DNA of 64,000 nucleotides from Eopsaltria australis (taxonomy: Eukaryota > Chordata > Aves > Passeriformes > Petroicidae): positions 143,501-207,500 of the forward strand of contig JAVTVJ010000952.1 in NCBI GenBank assembly GCA_034509425.1, read 5' to 3'. A program made the position numbers and the translations under genes. The notes beneath the pieces were generated by a model. The model saw nothing but the letters and a program-made list of their open reading frames with translations, was not told the DNA's origin and searched no databases. This document shows, one piece after another, positions 1-12,788 of the stretch (position 1 is its first letter; each line of letters starts with the position of its first letter).

Positions 1-3000
1 AGACAGAACAGTGGGAGGGAGAGGGAGGAAGAAGATAAGAGACAGATGAATGACGGCAAATGGAAGAGAAATGAGACAAGGAACATGATGGGGGAGAAAA
101 AAGCTGGAAGGGAGCTTTTGAGAGAGCCTGTAAAATAGAGGTCTGGTGGAGGATTTCCAGCAAAAGTCGTGTAAATCAATGGTGAGTAAATTAATAGGGC
201 AATTGTGCAAATGAGACTCAGTCGTTTAAGCCAAGCGGAATAGATCATGGATGATTTAAGGAGAGTGTAACCCACAGGGCACACCTTTCAATCTCCTGGA
301 GATCTGAGGCAGGATGCTGACACGTCAGAAAGTGAAGCAGATTAACAGAATGAGGGACATTAAAAGGGAGGAGGTTGTGAGACAAACTCCAAACGCAGAG
401 CAGCATTAAACTCCTCAACACCAGAGCCATGTCTTAGACTAAAGGAAAAACTTCCTGGTGCATCCAAGTCAGACAATATTACTGTGGTTTTAGATCAAGT
501 CTCCTGGTATTGCTTCAATTCCTGATGTGATTGCTAACTTTTATCTGAAGAACAAATCAAAAATGCATCCTGTAATTCTTTAAATGTGTAATTTTGCAGA
601 AAAACTGTTTCCTGTAGTTGCCAGTACAAACATTTCTGCCACCTGCTATCACTAAGCTATGAATGCGGCTGAAGAGGGAATGCTGAAGGAGTCTGGAGCA
701 GCCACCTGAGCAGGGAGTGACAGCACCTGGCTCTGCCCTTGCTGTGCCCCATTCTGTGCCACTTCTGGGGACCTGTACCCACATGTGCACCAAAGACAGG
801 ACACAACTGGGATATGCCCAGTGTCTCTCCCTGACATTACAGCTGTGCCCGCTGCTCCTGGGTGTTGATGAAATTCCAGGAATTCCCGAGGAACCCTGTT
901 TCTCCAGGATTTATTTAGTGTCCAGGCCTGTTAATGTGCTTTTACCCACCTGTTTGAGACTGCAAATCTTCTACAGCCCTGAAAATGGATCCCTCTGCTC
1001 CAGCTCTGAAATGGAGCAGACCATTAAATCCTGTGCCTTTTAACTGCAATGGTTACTAATGATGGTGAAGGATCACAATTAACCAACTGTTTAAATTAAT
1101 TTCTGACAGGCATTCTGCCCTATGGGTTTTTGAAACCATTAGATGTAGTGCCATGTGGCCTGGCATATAAAATGTTTTGTTTCGCTCTGACTCCTGTAAT
1201 TTCAACTCTTTCCCAAGGTCTTAAGAAAAATAAGTTCTTTAAAGACTTTTTTTGTTTGATTTCAGCATCTTCCCTTTCTTCTTTTTGAAAGTGGAGTGTG
1301 AACTTGATTTTCATTTTACTCAGTAGAAAGTTAAATGCAACCCAGGCGTCTTGTTAAGGATAAATATTTTTCTAAAGGAAACAAAAGAAGTGATGAAAGA
1401 TGAGGTGGAAAGAGAAACCTTAGTGCTGATGTGGGACAGCTGGATTTTGTCAGTGATGGTAGTTCCTTCCTTCTTGGCCTTCTGCTCTTTTTTGAAGAAA
1501 AGCAACATTTTTATCTAAAACTGATGCTGATAAAATAGCTCTTAACTTGACAGCATCCCTTTCACAACCTTAAAATTCCTTCCTGAGATCCAGGTTGGCC
1601 TCAAATATTGCTTTGGAAACCTTGGGATGCAAGTATGAGGCTGTCATCACCAGGAGAGTTCTCACCAGCTTGGGTAGAAGCAGAGCCTAATGGGGACCTT
1701 CCCTAGAGCCTGGAATTGTTTCTGTGTTTTTCTAGCAAAGAGTTCCCAAGTTGTGGTGTTTCTCCATGTCACACTGCAGGACTTCATCTCACCTGATGTA
1801 AATGTGGGTTGTGACTGACTGAGGACTTTACAGCCCCTCATTCTGTTCATGAAAAGTCTCCTTTAATAAATAAATACAGAATGTATATTGATTTTTTTTT
1901 CCTGAACCAGGCTTTGAACAGGTATCATTTTTAAATTTGGTTATTTATAACTGAACTTGTGTTCTATAATTGATTTCTAACACAACTGCTGTAACACTTT
2001 AGTGATATCTAGCAAAGGTATGAAGGTTAATTAATAAAGAGTTGCAGACTGCATGGGGATTATTTTTTATTATCTTGTGGAATTCCACCCCTCAGTTGCA
2101 GCTCTCTGAAACGCTGTAGAATGATTTATGTTTATATGAAGTGTTCGGTTCTTGTGTGATCTGCACTATTCAATCATGAAAAACCTGGTTTTCACTCAGT
2201 TTCTGGTTACTTTCTCTTCCTTCAATGTTCAAACAGTGGTCATACCTTGCTTAGTTAAAATGTCAGCTTAGAAACTAATTTAAGCGGACTCCTAATATAA
2301 AACCTAAGAGTAAAATATCACCTTCCAGAAGATAATGAACTTCCTTAGAGCTGGGCCCCTCTCTGAGCAGGAGCTGTGTAAGGCAGACCTTATCAGGCTG
2401 CCAGGCTCCTAACAGATATGGCTTTTTCCCTTGGATAGATATTTTAAAGTATTGTTCATACTGAGGAAAACAAACAAGTGTTCTGTCAGTGCTCTAAGCT
2501 ACCTGAAAATAGGATTTACAGTTCTATATAATTGCATTTTCTTTGTGTTTGCATAGAAGTCATAGCATAGCTGGAAGATGATGGCAATTATAATTTATTA
2601 TGCTGTAATTGTTACCTAAATGTTTTTGAATAAGCAAAAATCACATCTGTTTAGGAATAAGTTGCACAGCAAGAGAATTCCCTTTGAAATGAATGCTGTG
2701 TTCTCAAATTCTGTAACTGTACACATAAAACAACATATTTATTTCCCCACTGAGTCCATTACATTCCCAAGTCAAACTGCATCCTCTCTTCCCTTCCCAT
2801 ATTAAACCCTTTGATTTAATGGAGGTTTTAACTACTGGTTCTTTAGGGAATTTTCAGTAGGCTTTGCACAGATTAGGTTATTGGAAAGTATAGTTATTTT
2901 CTTGTAAAGTGGCAGTTCTGTGTCAAAATTGATTTTCTCTGGTGCTGCAGTAGTAAAACAGATAAGCTTCTGCTTTGCATCCAAAATACACAGATATTCC

Positions 3001-4270
3001 TGCCATGATGTTTTCCTTCTGCCTCCTAACCCAGCTCTCTTACAGGCTGGCTTTGAAAGGAAAAGGACAGGATGCTGTGCTGCACAGAATGCCTTTGGAT
3101 CAGTCATTAATGAATCTCCTTCCTTGAATTAATGTGCATTTACCAGTGATGGCCAGTTGTTTAGAAGGAGAAAAGTCCATGCTGGGCGTTGCAGAGCCCT
3201 CAGCTGAGGGGTTGGGCACTTTGTTGGCCTCTTAGAGCAGCTGGAGCTGTGGGTATTCAGCATCTGGCAGGAAGTCAGTCCCATGCAGTGTTTCCCACAC
3301 TGTGAAGTGTTGTAGAAGGTGTAGACAGGGGAAAAAAAGTGAATAAATACTGAGTACATCAGTATGTCCTCTGTGTGAGGAGAGGTTCTGTCCCTGGGTG
3401 TCTCGGCCAGCTTTCATCACTAGGATGGGTCTCTCTCACTTGGTCTGTCACTTGTTCATTCCTTTGCAGGTTGGGCTCATGAAAGAGGGAGAGAGCTTGT
3501 AAATTAAACTTGAACAAAATGTGTTGGCACACATTAACTGAGTCACCCTGGTGCTTTTGGAGCTTCAGTAGGGTTAAGGTTAGGTCCAAATTTAGTTAGA
3601 TCCAGTGAATACTCTGATTTTCAGAGCTTTTAAGAGTTAACTTAGTGTATGTTTTCAGTCAGTCCCTCATTTATGCAGTGAGGGTTTGTCCATCTGTATT
3701 GCTCATGCTGTGAATGGCATTGTTGTTGCAGGCTCTTGAGAGATTAATGTATTTACAGACTTGTGTGAGCCATTGCACCAATCTATGGTAACAGCCTTTG
3801 ACAGAGACATAAAGGATCTATTAAATTAGACCTGAGTTCCTATTAAATTACTGTGCATAAAAAGCTGGACTCACCTTATCTGCAGCAGAAATGAATGCTG
3901 CTATTAAAGCCTTTAAAGGAAGTTTCCAAGAACACACAGTCCAGCAAGGCAGTGGGATAATGAGGAGGAAACAGGGATCTGTTGACACCTGCACTGCCTG
4001 CACTGAGGCCGCGGAGGGAGCAGAAGGTTTCTACATTGCAGACATGAAGACATTCCCCTCCCCTTCAATCAGCTCCCCCCACGCACACTTCTCTTTACTA
4101 ATTAGATTAGAGACAAATAAAATTAAACTATTAAGGCAATTAAGAAATTCTTAACATTTGATCAGTTAGTTGAATGCAAATCTGTCCTCCATCTCTCTGC
4201 TGAAGGGCTGATTGCACAGAGCGTTGTGTCCTCGAGCACGTGTTGGTTTCTGGTTAAGGAAGGCAGTAAA
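1..4270. other. Non-coding unique DNA, no gene recognised
   Basis: Both strands carry only short, mutually overlapping open frames that I cannot assign to a family. The first 120 bases are strongly purine-rich (runs of GGGAGG, GAAGAAG and GAGAAA) and look like a degraded purine tract. An AT-rich stretch lies at about 1,850-2,060. At 3,569-3,584 there is a short telomere-like run (TAGGGTTAAGGTTAGG), too short to call an interstitial telomere. No RNA gene, interspersed repeat or splice-bounded exon was recognised. Confidence 0.6.
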
Positions 4271-4490
4271 ATCATAGAACGTGCAGTGGTTTGGGGTGGG
4301 AAGGACATTTAAATATCATGCAGTCCAACCCCGCTGCCATGGGCAGGGATATCTTCAGCTAGCTCAGGTCTCTCAGAGCCCCATCCAGCCTGTCCTTGAA
4401 TGTTTCCAGGGATGGGGCAGCCACCACCTGTCTGGGCAACCTCTGCCGGGGCCTCAGCACCTGCATTGTAAAAACTTCCTTCCTTAATGT
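4271..4490 (-). mobile_element. CR1 LINE fragment, 3' end, old copy
   Basis: Read on the plus strand this is the reverse complement of a CR1 3' end. It opens with ATCATAGAA, then a diverged form of GGTTTGGGTTGGAAGGACC, then AGTCCAACCCC, TGCCATGGGCAGGGA, CCCCATCCAGCCTGTCCTTGA, TTCCAGGGATGGGGCAGCCACC and CTGGGCAACCT. The element therefore runs on the minus strand, with its 3' end near 4,271. Similarity fades after about 4,490, so this is the usual severe 5' truncation. It is more diverged than the two later CR1 copies, for example in the altered GTGCAGTGGTTTGGGGTGGG start, so it is probably older. Open frames over it are antisense or chance frames and do not encode reverse transcriptase. Confidence 0.88.
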
Positions 4491-7400
4491 GCTTCAAATA
4501 CTCAAGTTCAAATAAAATAGCCAGATCTGTTTTCTCACTGTTGCTTCTCTCCCCCATGCTATTCACATGTAATTGCTGCTTTTTGGCCACCACAGACTCT
4601 CATTTATCCACAGTCTCACATTCCTCTTATGTCCACAGTTAGACAAGCTATGTCAACTTCATTTCCAGGACTGGTTGTGTGTTCAACACCCTCATGAATC
4701 TGAGATAAATCAAACAAATGCCTGTTGAGTTCACAAAGAACTGTCCCCAAATAGTGAATGAAGGACTTGAATCAATAAGGTTTTATGATTGTATCTCTTT
4801 TGGAGGGAAGAGAAGGACAGGAGGTGACAGACAGCTTGGATAGGTTGTACACACAATTTATGATCACAGTGCATCTCATACTTGTTTCAGTCTTAGTGTT
4901 TTTGTATACGTTGTTGTGGCCAAAATCAAGTTAAGGCACCTCATTCCTGGGCCCTGCCTTCAAACCCCTGGTGCATCTCAGTTGAATTTCTGAGGTCTCA
5001 CTGCAAAGTTCCCAGAGCTGAGTGGAGTCTCTGGCTCTCTGATGGCACATTTAGTCAACAGGGAAAAGGTTACTGTTTTGTTGATTTGAACAAACCGAAC
5101 TATCCTTAGGAAGACCAGACAAGCCCTCAGAATATCCAGGGTGATGTTCCAGCACTGCAGCAACTTGTTCTGGGACCCAGATCTTGATACTACACACTTG
5201 TATATCTGCACCTTCTGCTGCCAATGCAAAGTGGTGCATATCTGTGCAAATTCGTTTCCTGCTTATCAAATCTGCCTTTAAGAGGCAATAATGCTGTTAA
5301 TGCTGTTAGTATTTACTTCATGTTCTAATCGAATGCTGCTACTCATGCTCCTAAGAAAGTTCAAGTGCCCTTAAAAAGTAGAAGCTTTACTTGATAGGAA
5401 ATAAAATTGAGCACTTGATATTAATGGTCTTCTAATTAAAGGTAGAGCAAGCTTGCTTCAGTATCTTCATCTCAATATGTGTCTTTCTGGATACATAAAT
5501 GTGGGTTGACCATTGAAGCTTTAAAGTGTCATTTTGAAGGTAAAACAGAGTGAGTGCCACTCAGACTGAGTGCCTCAGTGTTGGCACTTTGAATGGGTTT
5601 ATCCCATAAATTGCCAGAGTTTTGGAGTTTTGTTCTTCCAGCTTTCCTAAATGGCAGTGCAGGGTCATACCCAGACTGTCTGCAGCCAGCAGTACGGCCC
5701 TGACGTCCCCTGGGCTGTGGCTCTGCCCAGGTGGCTTCTGCAGGACTGTCTAGACAGTGTGTGAAGGGCAGGCTGGTGACAGCCCCTGGTGTCTGTGTGC
5801 TGCCAAGGTGTCACACCAGTACTCTCCCCACATAAACAACTTGTGGAATTTCATTAATTCATTCATCAATACAAGCCATTAGAAGAAACTGTCTTGTTAA
5901 CTGGTGTCTTGGATACTAATTGGCAGCTTCTTTTAAACATCAGCCTGCTGCTCCTGAGGATAAAGGCCTGTGGTGCTGGGTGTCAGGAATGCAGGCAGCC
6001 CTCGGGAATGAACTAACCTGACACCCCTTAGTGTGATCAGAGGCAGCACAAGGGAGAGGGGACAAGGCACTTAATATTAGGACAAAAAGGTTTCTGTAAC
6101 TGTATTTTACCTGAATCCACAATATGTGTTTACTAAACTACATGTGGGGAAGAAAAGTTTGGGGATAAATATTTAGATATTTAGATGCAGATATAAACAC
6201 ACACACTGTATATGTGCACATCAAATATTGAAGGCAGAGAGTAAACTGAGTTTGTATCCATAAAATAAGAGACAGGAGGAGGAGATGGAAAACAGAATTT
6301 TCTGTGGAAATGGGTAAGAAATACACCAGGATTTCCCTGTGGTGCTGGGACTACAGGTGACTGAGTGGATGGTGATATCCACGGGGATATTCTTGCCCTT
6401 CCCTGGCCCTATGTAGGTGGGAGCCTGGTAAAGCTGACAGTGGGACACCCAAACCACCCCCAGTGCCCCCCAGGCCTGTCAGCCCCTGGGTGATGGGTGC
6501 TCTGCAAGGTCAAACATTTTATACCAGCATAAATAATCTGGACATGTGATGCACATCTCTTCACAAAGAACACAGTCACCAGAATTTATTTTACAGGAAA
6601 GTGGAATACAGAAATTTTACATAATCTTAAGATACGCTGGAGATGTTGCAGACAGAGTCAAAGCCCACCATGGTTTCTATCTGCAGGCAGTGGAGCTCAT
6701 GGTGTTTGCAGTTCCTGTACAGTCATCTGAAGACAGGACATGGTTTGCTGATTATGTCTTTCTCCTGTTTTTTTCCCCTCAATGCAGTCTAGGCTTTGTT
6801 CATCAGATAAAATTACAATTACACAAATAATTCAGAATAATGTCCAAAGAAATTGACAATTTTTCACTTTTTGATTCTTGCTGTTCACCTTTTTAGTGCT
6901 GTTGTTGAAGAGTTGACATTTGCCATATTTCAACTTGTTCTGTTGATTGCACTGGTACTGCCAGATCTCTGTGAAATATTCTTATCACAGGAAAGAGCAA
7001 GAGTGATAACACTTCCCATTGAGTGCTGTGGGTAAAAGTTAACCAGTGAACCAGATAACAGTTATTACCAATTAACATCATAAATTAATTTCATCTAAAT
7101 CTTCCTTGCACTCGTGTGCAAATTAAATATTTTATATAGGCTGATTCTCCTCCTTTGGTCACCCACCTGGCATCACTTGATTGCATTTCCATAGGAAAAC
7201 TGCCAGGGTTGATTGGTGGTGTACCTGGAGAGGTTTCTGCAGGGATTCAGCTTAGACCTCCACAACCAAATCATTTTGTGGTCTTGCCCAGAACTCTAAA
7301 ACAGAAATAGAGAGCAATCTGTAACAGATCCTTCAAGCCACCATATTTGTTGCTTTTCTGCCACTGGACTGAAGCAGTTGCTTCTTTTTGAAAAATGTTG

Positions 7401-7850
7401 GTACTCATGAATGCCACTCTCTGTGTGCTTCTGGTCACTTAATTCCTTGTTGGCTCTCTCCTGAAATGTTTGTGTCAGTGGTGAACCTCAGCCCCCAGGG
7501 ACTCCTTACCCAGAGTTTCCCTATGGGTTATTAATCAGCTTGGGCACTTTCTCACTTCCAGTATTTTGTAGAATTGGTTGAGTTGGGTTTGCTGGGGCTT
7601 GTTGACTCTTCCTTCACCTCTACGCTGGATAAAATCTTTGTCCCAGAAGAACCTCCTGCAGCTCCTATTTCTGCTCTTCCCACTGCCACGTGCTCGTAGT
7701 TGTGCTCAAGGCTTGGACCCCCTTCAAGCCTCTCCCTCCCCCCTTTTTTTGAATTACTAGCGGGTGACAAATAGCTACTGCTTTCCACTCCATTTCGCCA
7801 GGCACAGCTTCTTTCCTGTCCTCATGAGGTTTCTGACCTTTCAGTCGATG
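4491..7850. other. Non-coding unique DNA, no gene recognised
   Basis: Nothing assignable is seen here. Small local features are a short AT-rich duplication of ATATTTAG at about 6,169-6,184 and a short CA run at about 6,197-6,208. An AT-rich stretch at about 7,040-7,140 has TAATTA-type cores. Open frames are under 100 codons and unrecognised. Confidence 0.55.
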
Positions 7851-8110
7851 CCTTTTGCAGCCCCGCGGGGGCCTCGGGGGAGCTGTAATGGACTCACGTT
7901 AATTGCCTGTTGAAGGACAGAAGCAGTTCCTAGTGGGATGATTGGTGGTCCCCCTGTGAGTACAGCTGTCCTGGTCAGTGAAAAGATTGATCTGACACAC
8001 ACAAACATTTCGGCTCAGTGCTCAGTGTGTCTCCCAGAGCTCGCAATAATCACGGCTCGGGCTGTTTGCTGGGGAGGGGCGAGGGACGATCCATCCCAAT
8101 CCCCCTGCGG
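7851..8110. other. Small GC- and CpG-containing patch
   Basis: The patch starts with the palindrome CCCCGCGGGG at 7,861-7,870, followed by CCTCGGGGG. It later has a cluster of CpGs around 8,040-8,110 (GCTCGCAATAATCACGGCTCGGG, GGGGCGAGGGACG). In the CpG-poor background of this window that is a local enrichment. It is too small and uneven for a confident CpG island. It may be a regulatory element or just a GC-rich remnant. No open frame here resembles a known protein. Confidence 0.3.
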
Positions 8111-11100
8111 CTGCCACCAGTTTAGACAGAAGATAGCCCACAGACTGCAGGATAATCCAAAGATTTATAAAGTCAGTCTTATGGGTTGGCATTCTTTCTT
8201 TTTTTTTGCTCTCAGTGGAAGCAAACCTTCCATTCTGGCTTAAACATGTTTTAATGTAGTTTAAAATGCTAGTGGTGCACTTTTAGAAGTGTACATGCAT
8301 GCATTCAGATAAAAAATTTCCCATGTGTGCAGAAGTCCAAACACATCTTTAAAAATTAAGAAGGCTGAGGCATTCCTCTTATGCTTCTTGCCTCTGTTTT
8401 GTGCAGCTGGATAAACCATTAGGTTCTCATTAGAGCAGAGTATGGGTCAGTGTGCAGAGCTCTGTGCAAATATTATTTTTTTCCCACTTTTGCTTTGTAT
8501 ACATTCAACCTGTGTTGGGCTTCAAGCTCCAAATCTGAAAGAGAAACTCAGCCAAAGTCAGCAAATGTGCTTTGGTAGCTGAGGTCAAAACTTTGCACTG
8601 TTATCAGCCTATGCATGTTTTCTATCTGAAAATATTAATCAGGTCAAATCTACGTGTTCCTTGGCATGTGTTCAACAAAAGATGTGTTCACCTACCCCAT
8701 GTTTAATCATCTGAAGCCAAAGTTTTGCAGAGATCTGGTCACCACACAAATAAGCTTCTCCTGGAGTAAATCCCCAGTAAAGTTTAAAAGGATTGACTTA
8801 ACTTCTGCTTAAAAAGATTCTATTCTTAGTTGCTTCATCCTCTCTGCTCCATGTTTCACATTAGCTTGAAATGAGATGGTCCTGAATTAAATCCCTGCAT
8901 CCAACCACAGATGACGCTGAGGTGTATAAAATCACGTACAGGATCTCAGTTTTTTGGACCACACTTTTCTTTATTAAGGCTTGGATGGAAACTGAATGTT
9001 TCCTGTCACTGGAATGCAGGGTCTTATGATGTGTGCTAGCTGTTGGTTAGGTGTTAAAAATCCCACACAGAAATAAACTATTTCTCACAATCAGGCTAAA
9101 ATTTATTTGTGACAAAACCTAGCATTTTACTAAGTGTTCTTCTCTAAAGTGTGGACTGGGCTATGAAGTTAGGAAGCAACAGTGGGAAGAGAATTCCAGA
9201 CATGATGAGACATGGTAAAGATGAGGCAGGTTGCCATATTTTGGGGTTCCATTGGGGTTCCATATTTTGGAGACATCCATTCACAGAGCAGAGAAATAGT
9301 ATCTCTTAAAGAAGTTGCTGTATTGCAGGTGTCAATCAAAATTGTGTATTTCTGTTCTGAACATTCTGCTCCAGCAATACATTATTTACAAGTGGAGGAA
9401 GCTTAGAGAACACCCACCCCTGGCAATCGCTGGGTGCTCTGAGTGTACTAAAGATAAGCTTTGCTGAGAGTTTCCTGGCCTTGGTGCTACAGCCACCCTT
9501 TTTAGCTGATATTTTAGTCCTGCATTTTATATTTAATAAAGGTATGCATGTGATCTCAGGCTAGGTTCAGGGTTTGAGATGGAAATGTTAGGGCTTTTAA
9601 GCTAGCCTACAAGCCACTTAAGTATTTTTAGGATGAAGGAGAATTTGTCTTTTTCTAGTTCAGCCCCAAACACTTCCCAGCAAGAAGAAGTAAAATGAAT
9701 GCTGGAAACAACATAGGAAACAAGATGGGAAGAAGCATCTCTGTTTGCAAGCTGTGGAGCAGTGTCCAGCAAGAAAATATAGAGTGGCTGGAAAGCAGCC
9801 AAGAATCCAAACAAAAGAATCTTCAGAGGTCCAGAACAGCTCCAGTGCCATTGCGTTTTAGGCAGCTTCCACTATAGGAATGAAGGCTCCTTGTCTCCTG
9901 TTTGTCACTGTGGATGTTTTTTAACAGAAGGATTAAACAAAAACTTAAACCCTGTTGCCACTTCCACTCGAGTGTTGTCAGTGGGCTGAGGAAGCTGTTA
10001 CAGTCAGACCATGGCATCAGAGAAGTCTTAAGTGTAGAAAACTCACAGACATCCAGCATGCTGAAACAGGTAAATACAACCCAAATATAACATGAAATAT
10101 GTGATTAGATGAGAAATTGGATATCTCAGAGAGCTGAATTTCTGTTACCTTTAAAAAAACCTATATGTTTACAGCCTTTATGAGAACTTGAAAAATAATA
10201 TTTCAAATAGAAGGAAATATTTTGCCTGTGCTTTGAATGCAATGGGGAAAATGGCATTTCAGCCAGCCCTGTGAACTACTCAGTGTTATACAGCAGTGAA
10301 GGAAAATACTTTAACACCTTTAACATTCAGAAAACACGTGAGACAAGGTGTACAGGAGCTGTAAAATGGAGTGTAGCTTTGAGGGTACGAATATATTGGA
10401 GTAAAATCTGAATGCCAGGCAGGAATATGCTCAGCCTTTGGACAATGGTTTTAGCCAGGCTGCTTTCTTAGGGAAACAAGTGGAATGAAAAGCTGCTTTT
10501 TTGAGGATGAGATCCTGGTGCCACTGCCCTGCACGGTCCTTTCATTGCTGGCAGCAGTGTGGAAGTTTTGCCTGAGGAGAAGGTATTTCCCAAAAAGGGA
10601 TTTGTTGATGGGAGAGTCCCTCTGGTTACCTGGGGCAGTGAGGCAGATGCACAGGAAAAGTCCATCCCCACTGAGGTCCAGCTGTATGAGCTGACTTCTC
10701 TCTTCACTTTGCCTTAGCCTTTTCCTATCCCTCTTTCCCCTTTTTCCTGCCCATACTAGTTTTTATTCCAGAAGCTTCTCTCCCTTGAGCATCTTGGTCC
10801 AATAACAAGCCAGCAATGTAAAATTCATTAACAAAATTTTGAGCAACTACAAAGGCTTGTGGATCTTGACTGTTTGGCTTAAAAAAATATTTTATATGTC
10901 TAAATTCAGTAGATTTCCAACACTGTAAAATCCTGCAGTCTGTTTCCTTTCAGGGGAATTCTTGCTTTCGGGGAGAGATCTGATAAGTGCTTTTAGTTTT
11001 GTCAGTAACTGTATGCCTGAGGTATAAATATAGAAACCAAACATGGCAGGCATCATAACATTTAGGGGTTCATTTTTAACTTAGTGTAGGAGAATTAATT

Positions 11101-12289
11101 TGGCTTCAAGCCCCACGGTTCTCAGTTTAATGGGAATTTTAAAAGTGTTCCTTTGCTGCAAATGGACACTTTTAATAAACAAGTGATTTTGTGTTAAAAG
11201 TAAATGGCTCTTGGAGTACAGGAAACATGTGAGGGATCTGTACCAAAGTGAGACCCCTTTACAGGAGGGACGTTACCTGGCAGCTGAGGTAAAGCAAAGA
11301 TTCATTTCATTGGATTAGACTGATATATGAGGAACTCACAGCCACTTGAACCGGGGTTTGTTCAGCTCTCTGAAAAGATTGACAAAGGCTGGAGTGGGCC
11401 CTGGATCGGATTCCAAAGAGTCTGGGGTGACAGGGTGACCTCAGAAGGCAGTTCCAGTTAGAGTGGTTGTTACTCAGCCCCTGGCTGATGGTTGTGGTTG
11501 CACTACAGCTTGGTGTGGCTTTGACAATGAGTTTGAACTGGGCTCCCCCAGCCACATCTCGTTTGGTGACTGGCAAGATGACATATTCCTCTGCCTGTTT
11601 CAGTTCTTATGATCAGGAGTTGGCCCAGTGGGTTTGGAAATAGGTCTGTAATTAATATTGCCAGGGAATTTGGAGGGGGGAACACGGGAGGTCAGTAGCT
11701 ATGGGAAGAAAATGTCTGTCATCAGTCAGGGATTCTCTACTTAGCTGCTTTGAATGACACCAGGTATTTCTTAATTCCTGAAATTCCTGCCCTGAAAGTC
11801 TAATTCTGCAGCTGGTGCAGCAGCAGAGGGAATTGGCGGGCACTGCTAGGACCAGTCCCAAGAACTGTGGAGAGAGAGGGGTGTGGGGCACGGAGGTTTT
11901 TCACTGGAAAGCAAACGTTTAATTTTGCATATTACCTACACTGAGAAAAAGAAATGACAGAAAATCTGGTTTTATGACTGTAAAAAATGGAGTCATATTT
12001 TGCTTGTTTAGAGGAAAAAGCCCAGAAGTCCTGACCGAGCCGTTCTCTGGAGGCTGGCTGCAGATCAGTATCAAAATTTAGCAGCTTGCATCCCTTTCCA
12101 GTTCTTTTTTTAACACATGAATGTGATTTTGCTCCTCGGCCAGCTGCAGCTCCAAGCACTGAAATTAAACTTAACATGTTTTACAAAATGAATGGAAGGC
12201 CAGACAAGAGCATCTTGTTTCCAAGGATCACATAGCTCCTTTTCGGGATTACAGAAACTCTCATTCTATTAGGATTTGGCAACACGGCT
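8111..12289. other. Non-coding unique DNA, no gene recognised
   Basis: No gene, RNA or interspersed repeat was recognised. A splice-acceptor-like T-rich stretch ending in CTCTCAG lies at about 8,188-8,213, but no credible exon follows. At 9,234-9,272 the phrase CCATATTTTGG and a GGGGTTCC phrase are partly repeated (three imperfect tandem pieces). The rest is ordinary mixed-composition DNA with short chance open frames. Confidence 0.55.
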
Positions 12290-12417
12290 TGAACTGCACA
12301 AACACGACGTCTGGTTTGTTTGCCAGCTGGTGGGAGCCGCTCGGAGCTGCTTCCCCACTCGCAGCTGGCCTGGGGAGGTGGCAGAGTCCCCGCCAGGCCC
12401 CGCCGGCACTGGGCCGG
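12290..12417. other. GC-rich flank of the minisatellite
   Basis: GC and CpG content rise clearly before the tandem repeat begins (CACGACGTCTGG, GGGAGCCGCTCGGAGC, CCCCGCCAGGCCCCGCCGGC). From about 12,390 the motif CCAGGCCCCGCC already resembles the repeat unit, so this looks like decayed or founder copies at the array edge. The open frames crossing into the array start here, but nothing else suggests coding. Confidence 0.45.
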
Positions 12418-12788
12418 GCCAGACCCTGCCAGACCCCGCCAGACCCCTCCAGGCCCCATCAGACCCCACCAGGCCTTACCAGACCCCTCCAGGCCCCACC
12501 AGGCCCCACCAGACCCTGCCAGACCCCGCCCGACCCCACCAGGTCTCACCTGGCCCCACCAGACCCCATCTGACCCCACCAGGCCTCACCAGACCCCTTC
12601 ATGCCCCATCAGACCCCTCCAGGCCCCATCAGACCCCACCAGGCCTCACCAGACCCTGCCAGACCCCTCCAGGCCCCATCAGACCCCACCAGGCCTTACC
12701 AGACCCCTCCAGGCCCCATCAGACCCCACCAGGCCTCACCAGGCCCTGCCAAACCCCACCAGACCCCACCAGGCCCTGCCAGGCCCGC
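12418..12788 (+). repeat. 10-bp minisatellite, about 37 units with 40-bp higher-order blocks
   Basis: The unit is AGACCCCACC, with common variants AGGCCCCATC, AGACCCCTCC, AGGCCTCACC and AGACCCTGCC. From 12,421 to 12,780 there are 36 consecutive 10-base blocks without a single insertion or deletion, plus partial units at the edges. A four-unit (40-bp) block, made of AGACCCCTCC, AGGCCCCATC, AGACCCCACC and AGGCCT(T/C)ACC, occurs at 12,441, 12,611, 12,661 and 12,701. The last two are adjacent, showing expansion by multi-unit duplication. The plus strand is C-rich and the minus strand has GGGG about every 10 bases. No stop codon arises on the plus strand, so several frames stay open and give proline-rich translations. 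A 10-base period is not a multiple of three, so a coding role is unlikely. Confidence 0.95.

Noticed and set aside
3569..3584. Telomere-like TAGGGTTAAGGTTAGG
   Set aside because: Fewer than three imperfect units, too short to be evidence for an interstitial telomere or fusion site.
12418..12788. Regular short repeats considered as a CRISPR array
   Set aside because: Units are contiguous 10-mers without unique spacers, there are no cas genes, and the CR1 elements show a vertebrate genome.
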